This document shows, in pieces, positions 22,525 to 33,787 of a stretch of 64,000 nucleotides of DNA. The number at the start of each line of letters is the position of its first letter. Position 1 is the first letter of the stretch. The translations under genes and the position numbers were made by a program. The DNA comes from Dolomedes plantarius. Its lineage: Eukaryota; Arthropoda; Arachnida; Araneae; Dolomedidae. The notes under the pieces are model-generated. The model was given only the letters and a program-made list of their open reading frames with translations, was not told the DNA's origin and did no database searches. The stretch covers positions 159,337,489 through 159,401,488 of the forward strand of contig OU015499.1 of the NCBI GenBank assembly GCA_907164885.2. Reading direction: 5' to 3'.

Positions 22525-24856
22525 TTAATTCAGAACTGCTTAAAAAAGTTTTACCCCTGTCAGTTCTCCCGCAATTTATTTTTGCAATATTTTTTTGTAC
22601 TCTTCGGGTTGTAAATAAAATATGCCGAATGAATGTGGGGTGTGACTTGAATCTCAACCTGTCACATACTGATTGGACACAGCTCGGAATTATAGTAAAG
22701 AAACAATTTCACAGCCGTCACAGGGAAAACAAATTACATATACACACTTCAGTACAAAAATAATTACATTACATATCTGTCTAACTAAAATTTCGGCTGA
22801 AGTACGATACTCGTACCAATGTGTGAAGTGTGGCAACAAAAATTTCATCGTGGTCACCTCAGACTTCAGGTAACCGAACTTGCTCGTTTCATGATGTGCG
22901 GGAGGGTTTATGTTTATGGACGGTATTTTTTCTTACCAAAATGTCTTCACCACTTCGTAATAAATGATTAATGCATTGATAGATATTGCTTTACCGGTTA
23001 ATTTGTACATTTCAAAGATTTTTTTCGCATTGAAATTTTTTTTTAGAATAATAAAAAAAAGTTTTCAATTGGGAGTAATGGGTGATTTCTGCAAATTTAA
23101 AGTGTCAGATAATCAAAGAAATTTTTGAAAAAATTTGATATTTTTTTTTATATATTTCTATAATTCAAATATATCAGTATATGATATTTTACATTTTATA
23201 TTATCATTTTTTTAAAAATTTATTATTTTTTTCGGGGGTGGTGTATGTGTTTAAATTTATGTAAGGATTTTTAACTAAAGTTCAATTTTTCTAAAAAATT
23301 ATATTTTTGGATTTTGACATTTCTATAAAATGTTACAAACAATTTTATATATCCTGATTTCATCTTCCTCATTTGTCATGAATTTTTAAAACTTTCTCTT
23401 TCTTGAGGGATGGATATTCAATTGTTACGGAAGTTTTTATATTAAATTTTATTCTTATAAATTCTCATTTATGCATTTTCATGGATAAAAGTCTTTATTT
23501 TCTATTGTATTCACATGGATGTTCGGCCAAAGAGTCCTTAAAGTCTATGACTAAAGAGTAATGCCAGCATTTTAAGAAATTCTTTGAGATTGGGTGATAA
23601 GAACCGTAAACACTTTTCCAATTCTGAATTGCATACATCCACTAAGCCAGCTATGTAAAAACAAAGAGGGACTTATTACTACGTAATAAATGTACAAGAA
23701 ATAAATTATCTATTTCTATAAAAATGATCTATACCTATAAAAATGTACACTGGGACCATAAATGTGAATTGACTTATATTATCTTTTAAATACTCTTGAA
23801 ACTTGTTGTAGATAATAAAATAGTTTTACTATAAATCTAAAAAAGCTAAGAGATAAAATTATAAACTAAGAATTAGAATTAGATTGATTACCTGGAATTA
23901 CCTTTCTACTAAAAAATAAAATAAATAAAATGATAGTGTGATTCAGATAATATTGGAAAGCCAATTTGTTCTTACAGTATAATGTAATCTCAAATCATTC
24001 TTCATTTTTTGTATCAAGTCAAATGATTTCCTAATAGACCAGAAATATGTAGGTCAGAACTCTACAATACAGTTCAGCACTACAAGGAATCAGATGAAGT
24101 TTAAGCACTTCTTGGTTAGAGAAAATCACACCATCCTCCTCATAAACAATGAGATAAAAAAAGCAATAAATCATTTTTCATGATACAAATTAAATTTTTT
24201 TAGGGATAAGTAAATAAAAAAACATAATCTACAGTCATATACAATTCCTTACATGATGAAATATAAAACTGTATAGTTCATATACAAACATGGTTATGGT
24301 CTTTTTTAAATTACTTCCCATCAAACTATTTTTTCTTTCCTCGGATATGAAAAAATAATTTTCTATATTAAGTACACATAAGCTCAGGTGAGGATAATAG
24401 CAAAACATTTATTGTCTTTATTTCCAGCAAATGTAACAAAAAGAAAAAGATATTGCCTAACAAACAAGTTATTGATACTTTCAAAATAAATTCTATGCCA
24501 AAATTGTTTTATATAAATATTAAATTTTAGCTACTTCCAGGTTTCTCAACAAAATAATCACTTAAAAGTAGATCAGGAAATATAAAAGGGTTGAAATGCG
24601 GTGCAAAAAAAAGGCCACTTGACACCATGAATATGCCAACATAAATTTGAATTAATTAAGTTGTGAACACCACTGCATATGTAGAGACAAAATAGGCAGA
24701 ACCTAGGACCTTGCGTGGGTGAAACGAATGAAAGTACATATTTACATACATATTTTTGTTATGAGTTTAAATGACATCTGAAAGAAAGATTTTAAATGCT
24801 AATGAATTAAATTTTAATATGAATTCCTCGTTTTAGTAGTAGCATGGCATGATAAA
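22525..24856. other. AT-rich non-coding sequence
   Basis: It is homologous to 40319-43280 and holds no recognisable gene. Low-complexity T-rich stretches occur around 23030-23240. Confidence 0.55.
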
Positions 24857-25604
24857 TTGGCAAAAATTAACTTCATAAGTAAGCTATGGCAAAGAGAATA
24901 CATGAAGCTGCTTTCTGCTATAAAACACTTCGTAAAGTTTATCACTTGGATAGCAGAGTGCAGAAACAGTGAGATGGTGCCCGCAATGATCACAGCAAAT
25001 GAAATTGCTGAAGTACTAAATGTTTTAAAAGAATTTAAGGAAATTCAGAGGAGGAAGAAATAAAACATTTTTTTCAGTACAAAATACCAGATGACAGGAG
25101 TGAAAATTCAAAAGACATGTTCAAAACACAGTATTTTTAGATGATTATCGACATTTCATAGGGCTGTACTTGAAGGTTTTGAGATCAGGAAATATGAACA
25201 AAATTTTAGGTTTATTCATGACATAAATCAGTTAAAGGAAAAACCTGAAGAAATTCTCCATAGTTGCCAGCAACTTCAGGAATTTTTTACTGTGTGAAGT
25301 GAGGGAAAATTGTACACTGTTATACTAACAGAACAACTTTACCAAGAACTGAACATGTTGAGAAGAACTATACCAAGAACTATATAAAGAATATGACTTA
25401 AAAGTTTGTGCCGTTCTAAAGTATATGATTGAGAACCGTATTGACCATGTTTGTCCAAAAATGTACGTGGTTGTAGTTATTTTGACTATTCCAGTATCAG
25501 TATCTAGTGCTAAACAACTGTTCTCAAATTAATCAAGACCTATTTGAGATCCACCATGTGTGAAGAAAGGTTGTCTTCCATTGTAATTTTGTCAATTGAA
25601 TGAT
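24857..25604 (+). pseudogene. hAT transposase fragments, copy X1
   Basis: The first frame (68 codons) encodes a segment before the C-terminal domain. The second part, near 25300-25604, is the broken hAT C-terminal dimerisation region, with a VSVSSAKQLFSN-like motif in place of the usual ASAERSFS and then RSTMCEE. The paralogue at 43281-44008 is better preserved. Stops and small insertions, such as a repeated TATACCAAGAAC-type segment near 25370, destroy the frame. No termini were identified. Confidence 0.7.
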
Positions 25605-27589
25605 AGAATGCTTCAAAATTGGTGTTTTCAACAATTATTGATGATTTTAAGGCTGCCAATAGTAGAAAAGTTGTTTAGTAAATTCCAGGTAAATTCATTA
25701 GTTTTCTATACTGTTAAATTATAAATGTATAGTAATTTTTATCTCATAAAAATAGAATTATACTAGAATAATTATTCTATTGTATAATAATTATCTAACT
25801 AATTCATATAACTATAGAATTGGGAAAACTAAGCTTTTCTACATAAATATCAATTAAAACATACCTGAGGTAAACAATATCACAGGAGAGACTCAACAGC
25901 CTTGCAATACTGTCTATAGAGCATGTAGAAACTAGGAAATAAAAATTAATTTGTAAATGATCTTGCAAATAAAAAATCTAGTAAAATTTGATTGTAAATA
26001 ATTTTAATCTATGAATAAAATATATGAAGTCTATCTATTTCTTAGTTTTCTTTTCTTATAAATGTACATAAAAAAGGAAATATGACCACCTTCCTAATTT
26101 TTCTCTTTGATATTTCACATGAAATGTTATTTCTTTTATTGTATATTAGAACTTTAGAGGACCCCGCCTAAATTTCTGTAATTGGGCTCCACAATGACTA
26201 AGGTTGGCCCTGATCAAAAGCATGAATGACAAGAACTCGGATCTCAAATTTTCCAGTTCCAGCAAAGTAATTTATTGTTATACTCCGTTACCTTCATATA
26301 ATGAGATAATGTAGAAATTTACAAATATTTAAATATTAAAATGTAGAAGTCACAAAAAATCTTCCCAACAAAATTTTTTTTTAAAGATTTCTATAATGTG
26401 AAATAAACTTCATCATGAAATATTAAGCTACCAAAATGACTGCAAAGGAAAGAAAAATCTTCTGGTAAATCATCAACTTTTATTGAGATATTATTTTCAA
26501 ATAGTTTTCATAAAAGAACTTATAAAGAATGTTCAAACAAATTTCCTTCATGCAAAATGAAAACTTACCAGCCTATATTTTCACATTTGGGGCAAAGTTT
26601 TTTTTCACATAAATGGTTTAATATAAAATCCTCTAATGCCTTTTTCAATTTTTTCCATCTAGAAATATAATTCATCTCATGCATATTCCATCATAGCACA
26701 GTTATACAACATATTTCTGGAGCAGTGAAAAAAATAAAGAGCAACAGAATTTTAAAAACTATATATTTGATACTTTTACTACAGTTACTTTCTATCCATT
26801 AAATACTTTTTATCCCTAGGAGGGGATAGGATACATAAATCTTAAAACAACAAACATCAGTTTGGCTAACACTGATCTTAAGGACCGAAAATATATATAT
26901 TAAAATATTACCTTAGACATGAACTGCAAGAACACAGTTATAACTTTTACCAGTATAAAATAATCTATTGAGTATTAAGAATATGCACATAAAAGAGCAG
27001 ACAGTTAAAATCTAGCTCTAAACTGACCGAAGTATAATTTTTACAATGAAAAAATTCGAAAAACCTTACCAAAGCTGTCATAAATATCAGTTTAAACAGA
27101 TTTTATAAATCTTGAAATGTTTCTTCTGAAGAAATCTTTAGAATGCATGGTGTAGAGAGAATTAAACATTTTTATATAAAACATATTAATTGTATACCTT
27201 TATAAAATGTTAAATAATGTATTTCTGTCTTAATAAGAATTTCAATTTTAAATATCAAGTATTACCTTTAAATCATTCTCTTTGAAATGCATTGATTTAA
27301 AACTTTAAACAAGCATATTATAATGAATGATGTACCTAAAATTATGAATATTTAAGAGTATTACATTTAATGCTGCTGCTGTTAACTCTGTTGCAATGAA
27401 AGATGGGCATGAATGTTATTTATTAAATCTTGCCACCAAAATGTTAATACTGAATGAATACAAAAACAAATAACATAATAAAATAAAATAGTTTCAAATA
27501 CCATTATAAATAAAAGTTCTAATTTAGTACCAATTCATAATTAATGTGGAAAATTTGATTATTTAAATAGATTTATCTATAAGTTTTGC
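25605..27589. other. AT-rich non-coding sequence
   Basis: It is homologous to 44009-46617 in part and to 130-1853. No gene is recognised. The piece at about 26880-26990 shows the sequence lost next to the mariner fragment at 1004-1254. Confidence 0.5.
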
Positions 27590-27932
27590 ATGAAATTAAC
27601 AGTGCATATAAATTTCATTGTAAGTTTTAAAAATTTAAAGCACATAAATGATGGTTTGTTGACTTCGATAAGACTGGATGTTTTAACAATTTTAATATAT
27701 TTTAACCATGGAATGACATTAAAAAACCACCAAACACATGAATAGTGGGGAAAATGCTGTGTGTTTTTATAGCCTCGAATTTGGTGATTACATAAGTGGT
27801 TCCTTGATTTAAGTTCTGCAAATAGTGGGTTGTAATCTTTATAATAAATGTTTTATTATTCAGTTTAATGGCTTAATACTCTGCAATCCTGATTCAGCTA
27901 AGCTTCATGCTTACATCACCAAATGTCAATGA
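27590..27932 (+). pseudogene. Unknown conserved reading frame family, copy 3 (broken)
   Basis: It is a paralogue of 46618-47088 with several stops and small frameshifts (for example after the equivalent of FNHGMTLK, near 27720). Since this copy is clearly broken and the one at 1854 is truncated, only the 46618 copy keeps a long frame. Confidence 0.4.
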
Positions 27933-28600
27933 TTATATCTCAGAAATGTCACTTGATATTTTTTCAGTTTTAATAAATCGAATCTGAATGACGATCATTT
28001 AGAGGTTTTTAGCCAATGATATTTGTCATTACCTTCAGATAACAAATTAAAAGTTCAGTGAATGAAAAATCTTCTGAATTCTTTTTAAAACATTTTTATT
28101 TTCTTTCTTTTCAAGGAATACAATCAGGAAGATCAGAGCTTACCCTTGGTTATTCATATCTGGATTAATACTTTTATAAATTTAATTTTATACTTTGGAA
28201 ATATTTTAAATTTTAATTTTTGTTCTAAAAATTAGCCTGTAATACTATTGTTACAACTTTTTTTCATTCATCTATATACCCTGAAATTTTCTTGCTATAT
28301 ACTTCTAAATTTTATGTACTGTATTTATTTTTTTGCAATGTTTGTATTCTTACGTGTCTATCTTGAAGTAATTACATGTTTATTTATACCTTTTAATTAT
28401 TTTTATGAAAATAAAATTCTTGTATTCTTAATTGCTTGATTCAATTCTATCCAATGACATATTTTTAAAAAAATTTAAATTTTGACCTACTTTTAGAAAC
28501 TGATTGATACATTTTGGAAATATTTGGGCTATTTTAATTATTTACTCCAGATAAATGTTGTATTCAAAATTTTTTCATTAAAATATTCTAATGTTGTTTA

Positions 28601-29068
28601 TTAGCTGCTTATTGTTGAATTTTCATAAAAAGTGACGATTGTCAGGCTAAAAGTTTTAAAACAGTAAGAAATAGTATTTTCCTGAATGAGAACTCCCCTT
28701 GGTGGAGTGTGACAACTTCCTGCCAAACGGCACAGAATATGGATCTGTTCCCGGTATATTTTATCTTTTATCGGAATGATTAACAGTTCAAAAACTTTTG
28801 TATAACTCATAACCAGGAAAATTGCTAAACACGGTATGTCTGACTTGTATGATGATATATTAGTACATTTTGGATAAAAATTGTAAATAAAATTATCAGT
28901 GCAACTTTTAGCAGTCTCTTGAAATCGATAAGCGTATATTTTAATAGCATGCCAACATCGACCGGAAAGTAATAATCTACTAATTTGCTGAAAATAACAT
29001 ACTATAGCAGAACAGGCAGTACCTAACGATTTAATAGGTATACGTATTGTATTAACATTTAGCTTCAC
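28601..29068 (-). other. Unrecognised 155-codon open frame over a segment unique to X1
   Basis: The frame spans about 280 bp (28735-29012) that is present only in this copy; both Y copies join across it (CTTCCGGAACATGCAGT). It has several Cys and hydrophobic stretches and no motif I can name. A CAG-G at the right side could be a splice acceptor on the minus strand. It may be an ancestral exon deleted from the other copies, or insertion sequence read by chance. I do not claim it as a gene. Confidence 0.2.
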
Positions 29069-29609
29069 TCAAAAAAAAATAGCGTAAAATGTAAAAATGA
29101 TATATATCATTTTCAACATCTTAACAAAATAGTTCTGTCATACAATAAAGAAATAATAACGTAAAAATAAACTTACTTGAACACTGTTTATTTTTCTTGC
29201 ACCTGGATCAATGTTATTTCAGAACATGATCCATTCTAAAAGGTGGCAAATTTTGTCGCGAACAGTTTTTTTTTTTAAAAAATAATTTAGATTACAGAGA
29301 ATTGAACACAATAAGCAAAATCATGAAGCTATAACATCTATTGATGCATGACAAATGACAACACAAACAACTAACGTAAGCGATACCGTTGCCACTAGTG
29401 AGAATGAATATATTACCGAAGTTTAACGTCGAAGAGGCAATGTTAGGACCAGAGAGGGAAAATATTAAGATGTTTTAAACTGAACAATATTATATCTCTG
29501 CACCTCCTGAAATCTAAAATGCAGCAAAACTTACCCTAGCACAAATTGAGGAATGCGATTTGGTACGGGATAAGTGCAGATGATGTTTTAATATTTCATT
29601 CCTCTAGCC

Positions 29610-29770
29610 CAGTTATTCCGAAAGTGGTCTATATCGACCCCTGAGGGTCGATATATAGTTGCAAGGGGTCCATGCCAGTGAAAAAGAAAATTGGGGGTGC
29701 ATGAGATGTAAATGGGGTCTACGCTTTAGACAGGCCGTCACCAAATTTTTTGCTTCCCGTAAATGTAATA
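29610..29770 (+). mobile_element. hAT-like element left end at the shared target site
   Basis: CAGTTATTCCGAAAGTGG directly follows CTCTAGCC (29602-29609), the same position occupied by other hAT elements in the two Y copies. The following 150 bp (GTCTATATCGACCCCTGAGG, GGGGTCC) resemble hAT interiors. No right end or second target copy was found, so the element is truncated or interrupted where the gene island begins. Confidence 0.55.
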
Positions 29771-29997
29771 ATCCGCCTAACACAGATGGTACCTATGGAG
29801 GTATTTCCGTAATATGAGTACTTTCTTATAATAGATAGATACATTTCCTAATTATATGTATATTTCATAAAATTGTGTAAGAAATCTATTCACTTTTCGG
29901 CCGCAGTACGTGTAACTTGTGTTGCGACATCATGGACTTTTGAACTGGAACGGTTAGAGCGACGGTCAGCAGGTAGCCTTACAGTCGGCCGCAAAAA

Positions 29998-30005
29998 TAT
30001 ATAAG
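29998..30005 (+). promoter_or_regulatory. TATA box on the plus strand
   Basis: TATATAAG is followed by a GC-rich stretch (CACCGGTACC), like the TATA contexts of the minus-strand genes in this island. It points to a perfect hairpin 75 bp downstream rather than to a gene. Confidence 0.45.
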
Positions 30006-30078
30006 CACCGGTACCCCTTTGAAATTTTACAAGATCCATGGTTTGCCAATTTTTTTGGGGAAAGGAAAGGAATAACAA

Positions 30079-30127
30079 TGTATTATGTTTTAGAATAATC
30101 CTGAGGATTATTCTAAAGCATAATACA
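30079..30127 (+). repeat. 24-bp-stem hairpin with 1-nt centre
   Basis: The arms 30079-30102 and 30104-30127 are complementary with one T/C mismatch (G-U in RNA) around a single central G. It sits downstream of the plus-strand TATA at 29998 and upstream of a T-run near 30190. It could be a transcribed hairpin or a small palindrome with a DNA role. Confidence 0.75.
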
Positions 30128-30302
30128 TCGTTGAAAACAGATTGTTGACTGAAAAACACTTTGTAAGTATCACTGGAGTTGCGGTTGAATCTTTTTTTTT
30201 TTTTCTGATAATATAGTTGATATTACAGGAGGTACAATTCTTAAAATAAGCTTATATTTTTAACTCTCAAGCATTTTGTGATTAAAGGTGTTTGGATTTT
30301 TT

Positions 30303-30490
30303 AGGATAGGAATTCTTTCTAATGCCATTCCGTATCACTAGAGTTGTAATATGTTTTGGATTTTTTAGGATAGGAATTCTTTCTAATGTCATTCCGTATC
30401 ACTAGAGTTGCAATATGTTTTAATTTAGGATAGGAATTCTTTCTAATGCCATTCCGTATCACTGAAGTTGCAATATGTTTTAATTTAGGA
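30303..30490. repeat. Tandem repeat, about 60-bp unit x3, left of the activator gene
   Basis: Three units begin GGATAGGAATTCTTTC, with a partial fourth. They are related to the units at 32221-32431 on the other side of the gene (GGATTGGAATGCTTTC). Copies of a shared GATAATATAGTTGATATTAC element also lie near 30210 and 32660. Confidence 0.85.
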
Positions 30491-30569
30491 TGGGAATTGT
30501 TGTGTTTTTTAGGAAGAACAAACAACAGATTAATATATAAAAATAAATCTTTTATTTTGTTCGTTGTTA

Positions 30570-32008
30570 TTAAAAGGACGTTACATAGGTTTCTAAATTT
30601 TTAAAGAGTTCGTCAAAGTCTTCCGACATGTTTAAAAAGTTTGGAGTTTGAGGTTCTTCCAAGCAGGTCTGCATGATCAATTCCTCCGAATTGATTTTTT
30701 CAATATCCATTTGGCTCGTCGACAAGTCCATATCAATTTGTTCCAAATCCGTGTTCTTTGTCGACAAGTCCATAGGTTCAGGGACATAGTCTAATGTCTG
30801 GACATAATCAAGCGGAATCGGGGGTCCCAATTCCCGATTTCGAATGTCATTGTACATGTCGGCGAATTGGGGTATCAGATACAAGACTGTCTGAGGCGGA
30901 TGAAAAGAAGGTATTTCAAGTGGATTCGTCTGTGATTCGGCATCCATGACGACTAACGACGACGGTCCCGGCTCCGGATCCATGACGACTGACGACGACG
31001 GTCCCGGCTCCGGATCCATGACGACTGACGACGACGGTCCCGGCTCCGGATCCATGACGACTGACGACGACGGTCCCGGCTCCGGATCCAGTTGGGGAGG
31101 TTCGAACGAGTGATACACATTACGAACCGGAGGCGGCGGCGGCGGCATCAGCAAATCATCATCTAATCTGTCCAATGCCGGTGTCATGGGGGCCATGTCG
31201 TAAACGTCGATCCTCTTCCGTTTTAATTTGGTAGTCTCCCTCCAATTCCTGCACTCGAAGGGCAATTCTAGGTCGGCTCTCACGACATCCACAGAAAAGA
31301 GAGTCTTTTGGGCAGTCACCAGTACGTAGCACGTTCCCTCCGTCACCCGGTACTTGGATTCGGGTTCCAGGACGAAAAATTTGTAGACGAACTGGTCGGC
31401 GGCTCGGAATCCCCTTTTTCTGCGGACGACATCAAAAGATCTGGTCTTTTTTTCAGGCAACACGTAGAAGAAGAGGGGTACCGTCGTGGTCTGGTAAATG
31501 TGACAGGTCCCAGGTTCCACCACACGTTGTCCAAAAGTAAAATATTGTTTTACCACGAACGTGTTGTCGTACCTGACGAAGAAAGAATGAAAGAAAAAAA
31601 ATATGGAATGAGCTGCAATATATATATATATATATATATATTTTTTAAAAAAATAGGTCGTATTCAAATCCCCATTCGAAATGGTACTTACCGAAAACTC
31701 ACTCGAACGTCCGTGTTTTTTTTCCTGACACGTCGATCCAATTTCAGACGAGCGGCCACGGCGTCCCAGCTGACAGAATCGTAGTCATCCCAGCGGGTAA
31801 AAGATTCTCTGCCAGTCCTGTAGAAATTGGCGATTAAATTTTCACTTCTGTCTTCGAGGGGAGCAAAAAATACCTTGTCGTCCTCCAAATAGGCCGTGGA
31901 AATCAAAAGTTTACGCGAATCAAAAATATTCCGAAATCCTCTCTTTGTTTCGGGGTGCTGCAGCAATTGGACGGTAGTCGATAGCTTGGAAGGGAAAGCG
32001 TCAGCCAT
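30570..32008 (-). CDS. Probable acidic transcription activator, two exons (439 aa)
   Basis: Exon 1 is 32008-31692 and exon 2 is 31572-30570, joined through consensus splice sites (GTAAGT donor, CAG acceptor) that restore a continuous frame. The start was chosen at MADAFPS because it lies about 55 bp below a TATA box. Residues 1-230 are a basic, folded-looking region with no family I can name and may bind DNA. A run of seven prolines lies near 249. Four 12-residue DPEPGPSSSVVM units cover about 267-315. The end is acidic, with FDELFKNL at 425-432, an amphipathic motif like activation domains of p53 type. AATAAA follows the stop near 30551. It is the first gene of the island and a likely regulator of its neighbours; that role is inference. 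Confidence 0.72.
30946..31090 (-). repeat. 36-bp tandem repeat x4 inside the activator gene
   Basis: Four in-frame units with very little divergence encode DPEPGPSSSVVM. The near identity at the DNA level suggests recent expansion. Confidence 0.92.
31573..31691 (-). other. Intron of the activator gene (119 bp) with TA microsatellite
   Basis: The donor is GTAAGT (31691-31686) and the acceptor CAG (31575-31573). It contains (TA)n at about 31618-31641. Removing it joins the two frames without a stop. It is the only intron evident in the island, and it implies nuclear Pol II expression. Confidence 0.75.
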
Positions 32009-32060
32009 ATCGTTCACGAGCGAGCGAGTCGAATGAGAGAATTGCAAATCGGTGTCGTCC

Positions 32061-32067
32061 TTTTATA
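32061..32067 (-). promoter_or_regulatory. TATA box of the activator gene
   Basis: TATAAAA lies in the context GGATCGTATAAAAGG. The same GATCGTATAWAAGG core stands before the structured-RNA unit (38481-38488). A palindromic GATA-type sequence (TTATCTGATAAG) lies about 20 bp upstream. Confidence 0.72.
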
Positions 32068-32220
32068 CGATCCGGAACCCGTTATCTGATAAGATATGAC
32101 TTTCTATTTTTTTTGTTTTGTTTTTGTTTTTAGTTGTCCAATGTTGTGAAATTGTTTTTCATATCAAACAATTTTTTTTTTCCAAGTTTGTTCTCATATT
32201 GATTTTTAATAATTGTTAAA

Positions 32221-32431
32221 AAAAAAAGGTTTCATTTAGGATTGGAATGCTTTCTAATACCATTACTGGAGTTGAATCCTCTGATAATATAGTTGATATT
32301 ACATGTGATACCTTCAAGCATTTGCGATTTTAATAATTGTTAAAAAAAAAGGTTTCATTTAGGATTGGAATGCTTTCTAATACCATTATTGGAGTTGAAT
32401 CCTCTGATAATATAGTTGATATTACATGTGA
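32221..32431. repeat. Dispersed repeat, about 90-bp unit x2, right of the activator gene
   Basis: Two units (32221-32310 and 32342-32431) are nearly identical. They share the GGATTGGAATGC...GTTGAATCCTCTGATAATATAG layout with units at 30180-30490. Their placement on both sides of one gene recalls homologous repeat regions of some DNA viruses. Confidence 0.8.
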
Positions 32432-32968
32432 TCATTTCTAATACCATCCTTTTCTAACACAATTAGCTAAAAATGTATTATAATGGACATTTATTCCATG
32501 ATTTTAGGGGTCATTTGTTAATTATTATAAGGTCGTCCTGTCTATGTTTCACATCTAGCTAACATTCATAAAGTTCTAGATTAAGAGTCCATATAATTTC
32601 GTTAAGATTGTAAGTGCTTGTGGATTAAGATTACAGTAAATGAATTTGGATCCCCTTTGGATAAAAAAAAATATAGTTGATATTACAGGACCATATAATT
32701 TCGTTAAGACTGTAAGTGCTTGGAGGTATTAGATTATTTATTTTAGTATAATTATAAAAGGCATCACATTCGAAAGCCAGAAAGACAGAAAAAATCAAAA
32801 TTAATAAAGTATAAGGATGTATAGAAACATGATTATTCATGTATCTGTTCATCATCGGGTGACTGATTGGAGGAAAGAAATATTGTTACTATTGAAAAAC
32901 ACATTTCTACAAATGAAACAAAGTCTTTTTTATTATTATTTTTCCAAAGTTGGTAATCATTTTGACGC
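32432..32968. other. Intergenic region with a second short repeat pair
   Basis: The segment CATATAATTTCGTTAAG occurs near 32590 and again near 32692, followed each time by a similar 20 bp. No gene is supported. Confidence 0.6.
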
Positions 32969-33021
32969 AAAAAAATGGCCAGAGAACGTCTTTTTTCAAG
33001 ACGTTCTCTGGCCATTTTTTT
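32969..33021 (-). terminator. Perfect 24-bp hairpin 3' of the small RING gene
   Basis: The arms 32969-32992 and 32998-33021 are perfectly complementary with a 5-nt loop. On the gene strand the stem starts A7TGGCC and ends GGCCAT7, and it is preceded by GGGGGTA. It lies 63 bp below the stop codon at 33084, with no AATAAA between. It is the likely 3'-end signal or a processing hairpin; the mechanism is not known from sequence. Confidence 0.65.
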
Positions 33022-33083
33022 ACCCCCTTTTTTTTTTCGAAATAAAAAGGAGAATGAAAAACAAATACAGTGTTTGTTTTTTT

Positions 33084-33326
33084 TTAGTTCAGGAATTTGG
33101 GATTCACATCGGACCAAGGCGGCATGTTTTTCAATCTTTCTAAATCTTTGCTGCTGGGATCGTAACAGTCGGGACAATCCCAATATAAGGATTTTCGGCG
33201 AGCACAATATACGTGGCAAATGTGCCTACATGAAAACATGAAGGCACAATGCGGCGGCACCGGCGTCTGGCATCCCCAACAGTTGAGTACCGGCAGAGCG
33301 GCATAGTGAAGAGCTACTGAACTCAT
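33084..33326 (-). CDS. Small RING-H2-like protein (80 aa)
   Basis: The start at 33326 (MSSVALHY) lies about 45 bp below a TATA box; an upstream ATG in the same frame precedes the expected transcript start. Zinc ligands fit a RING: C16-X2-C19, C33-X-H35, H38-X2-C41 and C51-X2-C54, with a hydrophobic Trp at 49. RING proteins act as E3 ubiquitin ligases with an E2 partner. The protein is little more than the RING itself plus a 25-residue tail, as in many small viral RING proteins. It lies downstream of the larger RING gene in the same direction. Ligase activity is inferred. Confidence 0.75.
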   Translation of the reverse strand: MSSVALHYAALPVLNCWGCQTPVPPHCAFMFSCRHICHVYCARRKSLYWDCPDCYDPSSKDLERLKNMPPWSDVNPKFLN

Positions 33327-33370
33327 TGTGATAAGTTGTCGAATGATTCCGAAGCTCAGACGGGTCGCTC

Positions 33371-33378
33371 TTTTTATA
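33371..33378 (-). promoter_or_regulatory. TATA box of the small RING gene
   Basis: TATAAAAA is preceded by ATCG, as in the activator gene (ATCGTATAAAA). An ETS-type CCGGAAGT lies about 30 bp upstream (33404-33411). Confidence 0.7.
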
Positions 33379-33411
33379 CGATTTTCAAACCGGATGTTAA
33401 GCACCGGAAGT

Positions 33412-33697
33412 CATTTCAAAGTTTGTTCCACAAACTTTTTTTTTTATATATATATACATATATATACAATGTTGGAATTTTTTTTTCTTCTTCTTCCTCT
33501 GCTGTAGCAATCAATATAGTAAAAAATCCAAAATTGGTTTCCATAAATAAAGCAAAGTAGCAATCAATATAGTAAAATCCAAAATTGGTTTTTTAAAATA
33601 ATCTTTTTTTCTGGAAACATCCTCATATCATCTAAAAAAGTAGTAGAGCAAAGCGTGCGACAAGTCCTTATACCAACGTTGTCAGCCCTTTGACCAT
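33412..33697. other. Intergenic region with a direct repeat
   Basis: The sequence GTAGCAATCAATATAGTAAA followed by CCAAAATTGGTTT occurs near 33505 and again near 33559. A TA-rich tract lies at 33446-33468. No gene is seen. Confidence 0.6.
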
Positions 33698-33757
33698 AAA
33701 AAAAATGGGGGCCAAAAAGATGCTTAACTAAGCATCTTTTTGGCCCCCATTTTTTTT
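33698..33757 (-). terminator. Perfect 29-bp hairpin 3' of the larger RING gene
   Basis: The arms 33698-33726 and 33729-33757 match perfectly, with only 2 nt between them. On the gene strand it starts A8TGGGGGCC, ends with the complement and T8, and is preceded by GGGGGTA. It lies 31 bp below the stop codon with no AATAAA between. It has the same architecture as the hairpins at 32969 and 34642 but a different core. Confidence 0.65.
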
Positions 33758-33787
33758 ACCCCCTGTGAGAAAAAACAACAAATGAAA

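Larger units (their letters stand above)
20893..29609. repeat. Duplicated block X, copy 1
   Basis: It is collinear with 39986-49800, with internal deletions; for example, the equivalent of about 48180-49625 is missing near 29430. It ends exactly at the hAT target site CTCTAGCC, the counterpart of CTCTAGAC in the other copies, and passes through a hAT terminus into the unusual gene island. Confidence 0.82.

Noticed and set aside
29890..30159. 89-codon minus-strand frame
   Set aside because: It runs through the hairpin at 30079, lacks a TATA box at a suitable distance and has no motif.
31308..31784. 158-codon plus-strand frame
   Set aside because: It is antisense to both exons of the activator gene and crosses the TA tract of the intron.
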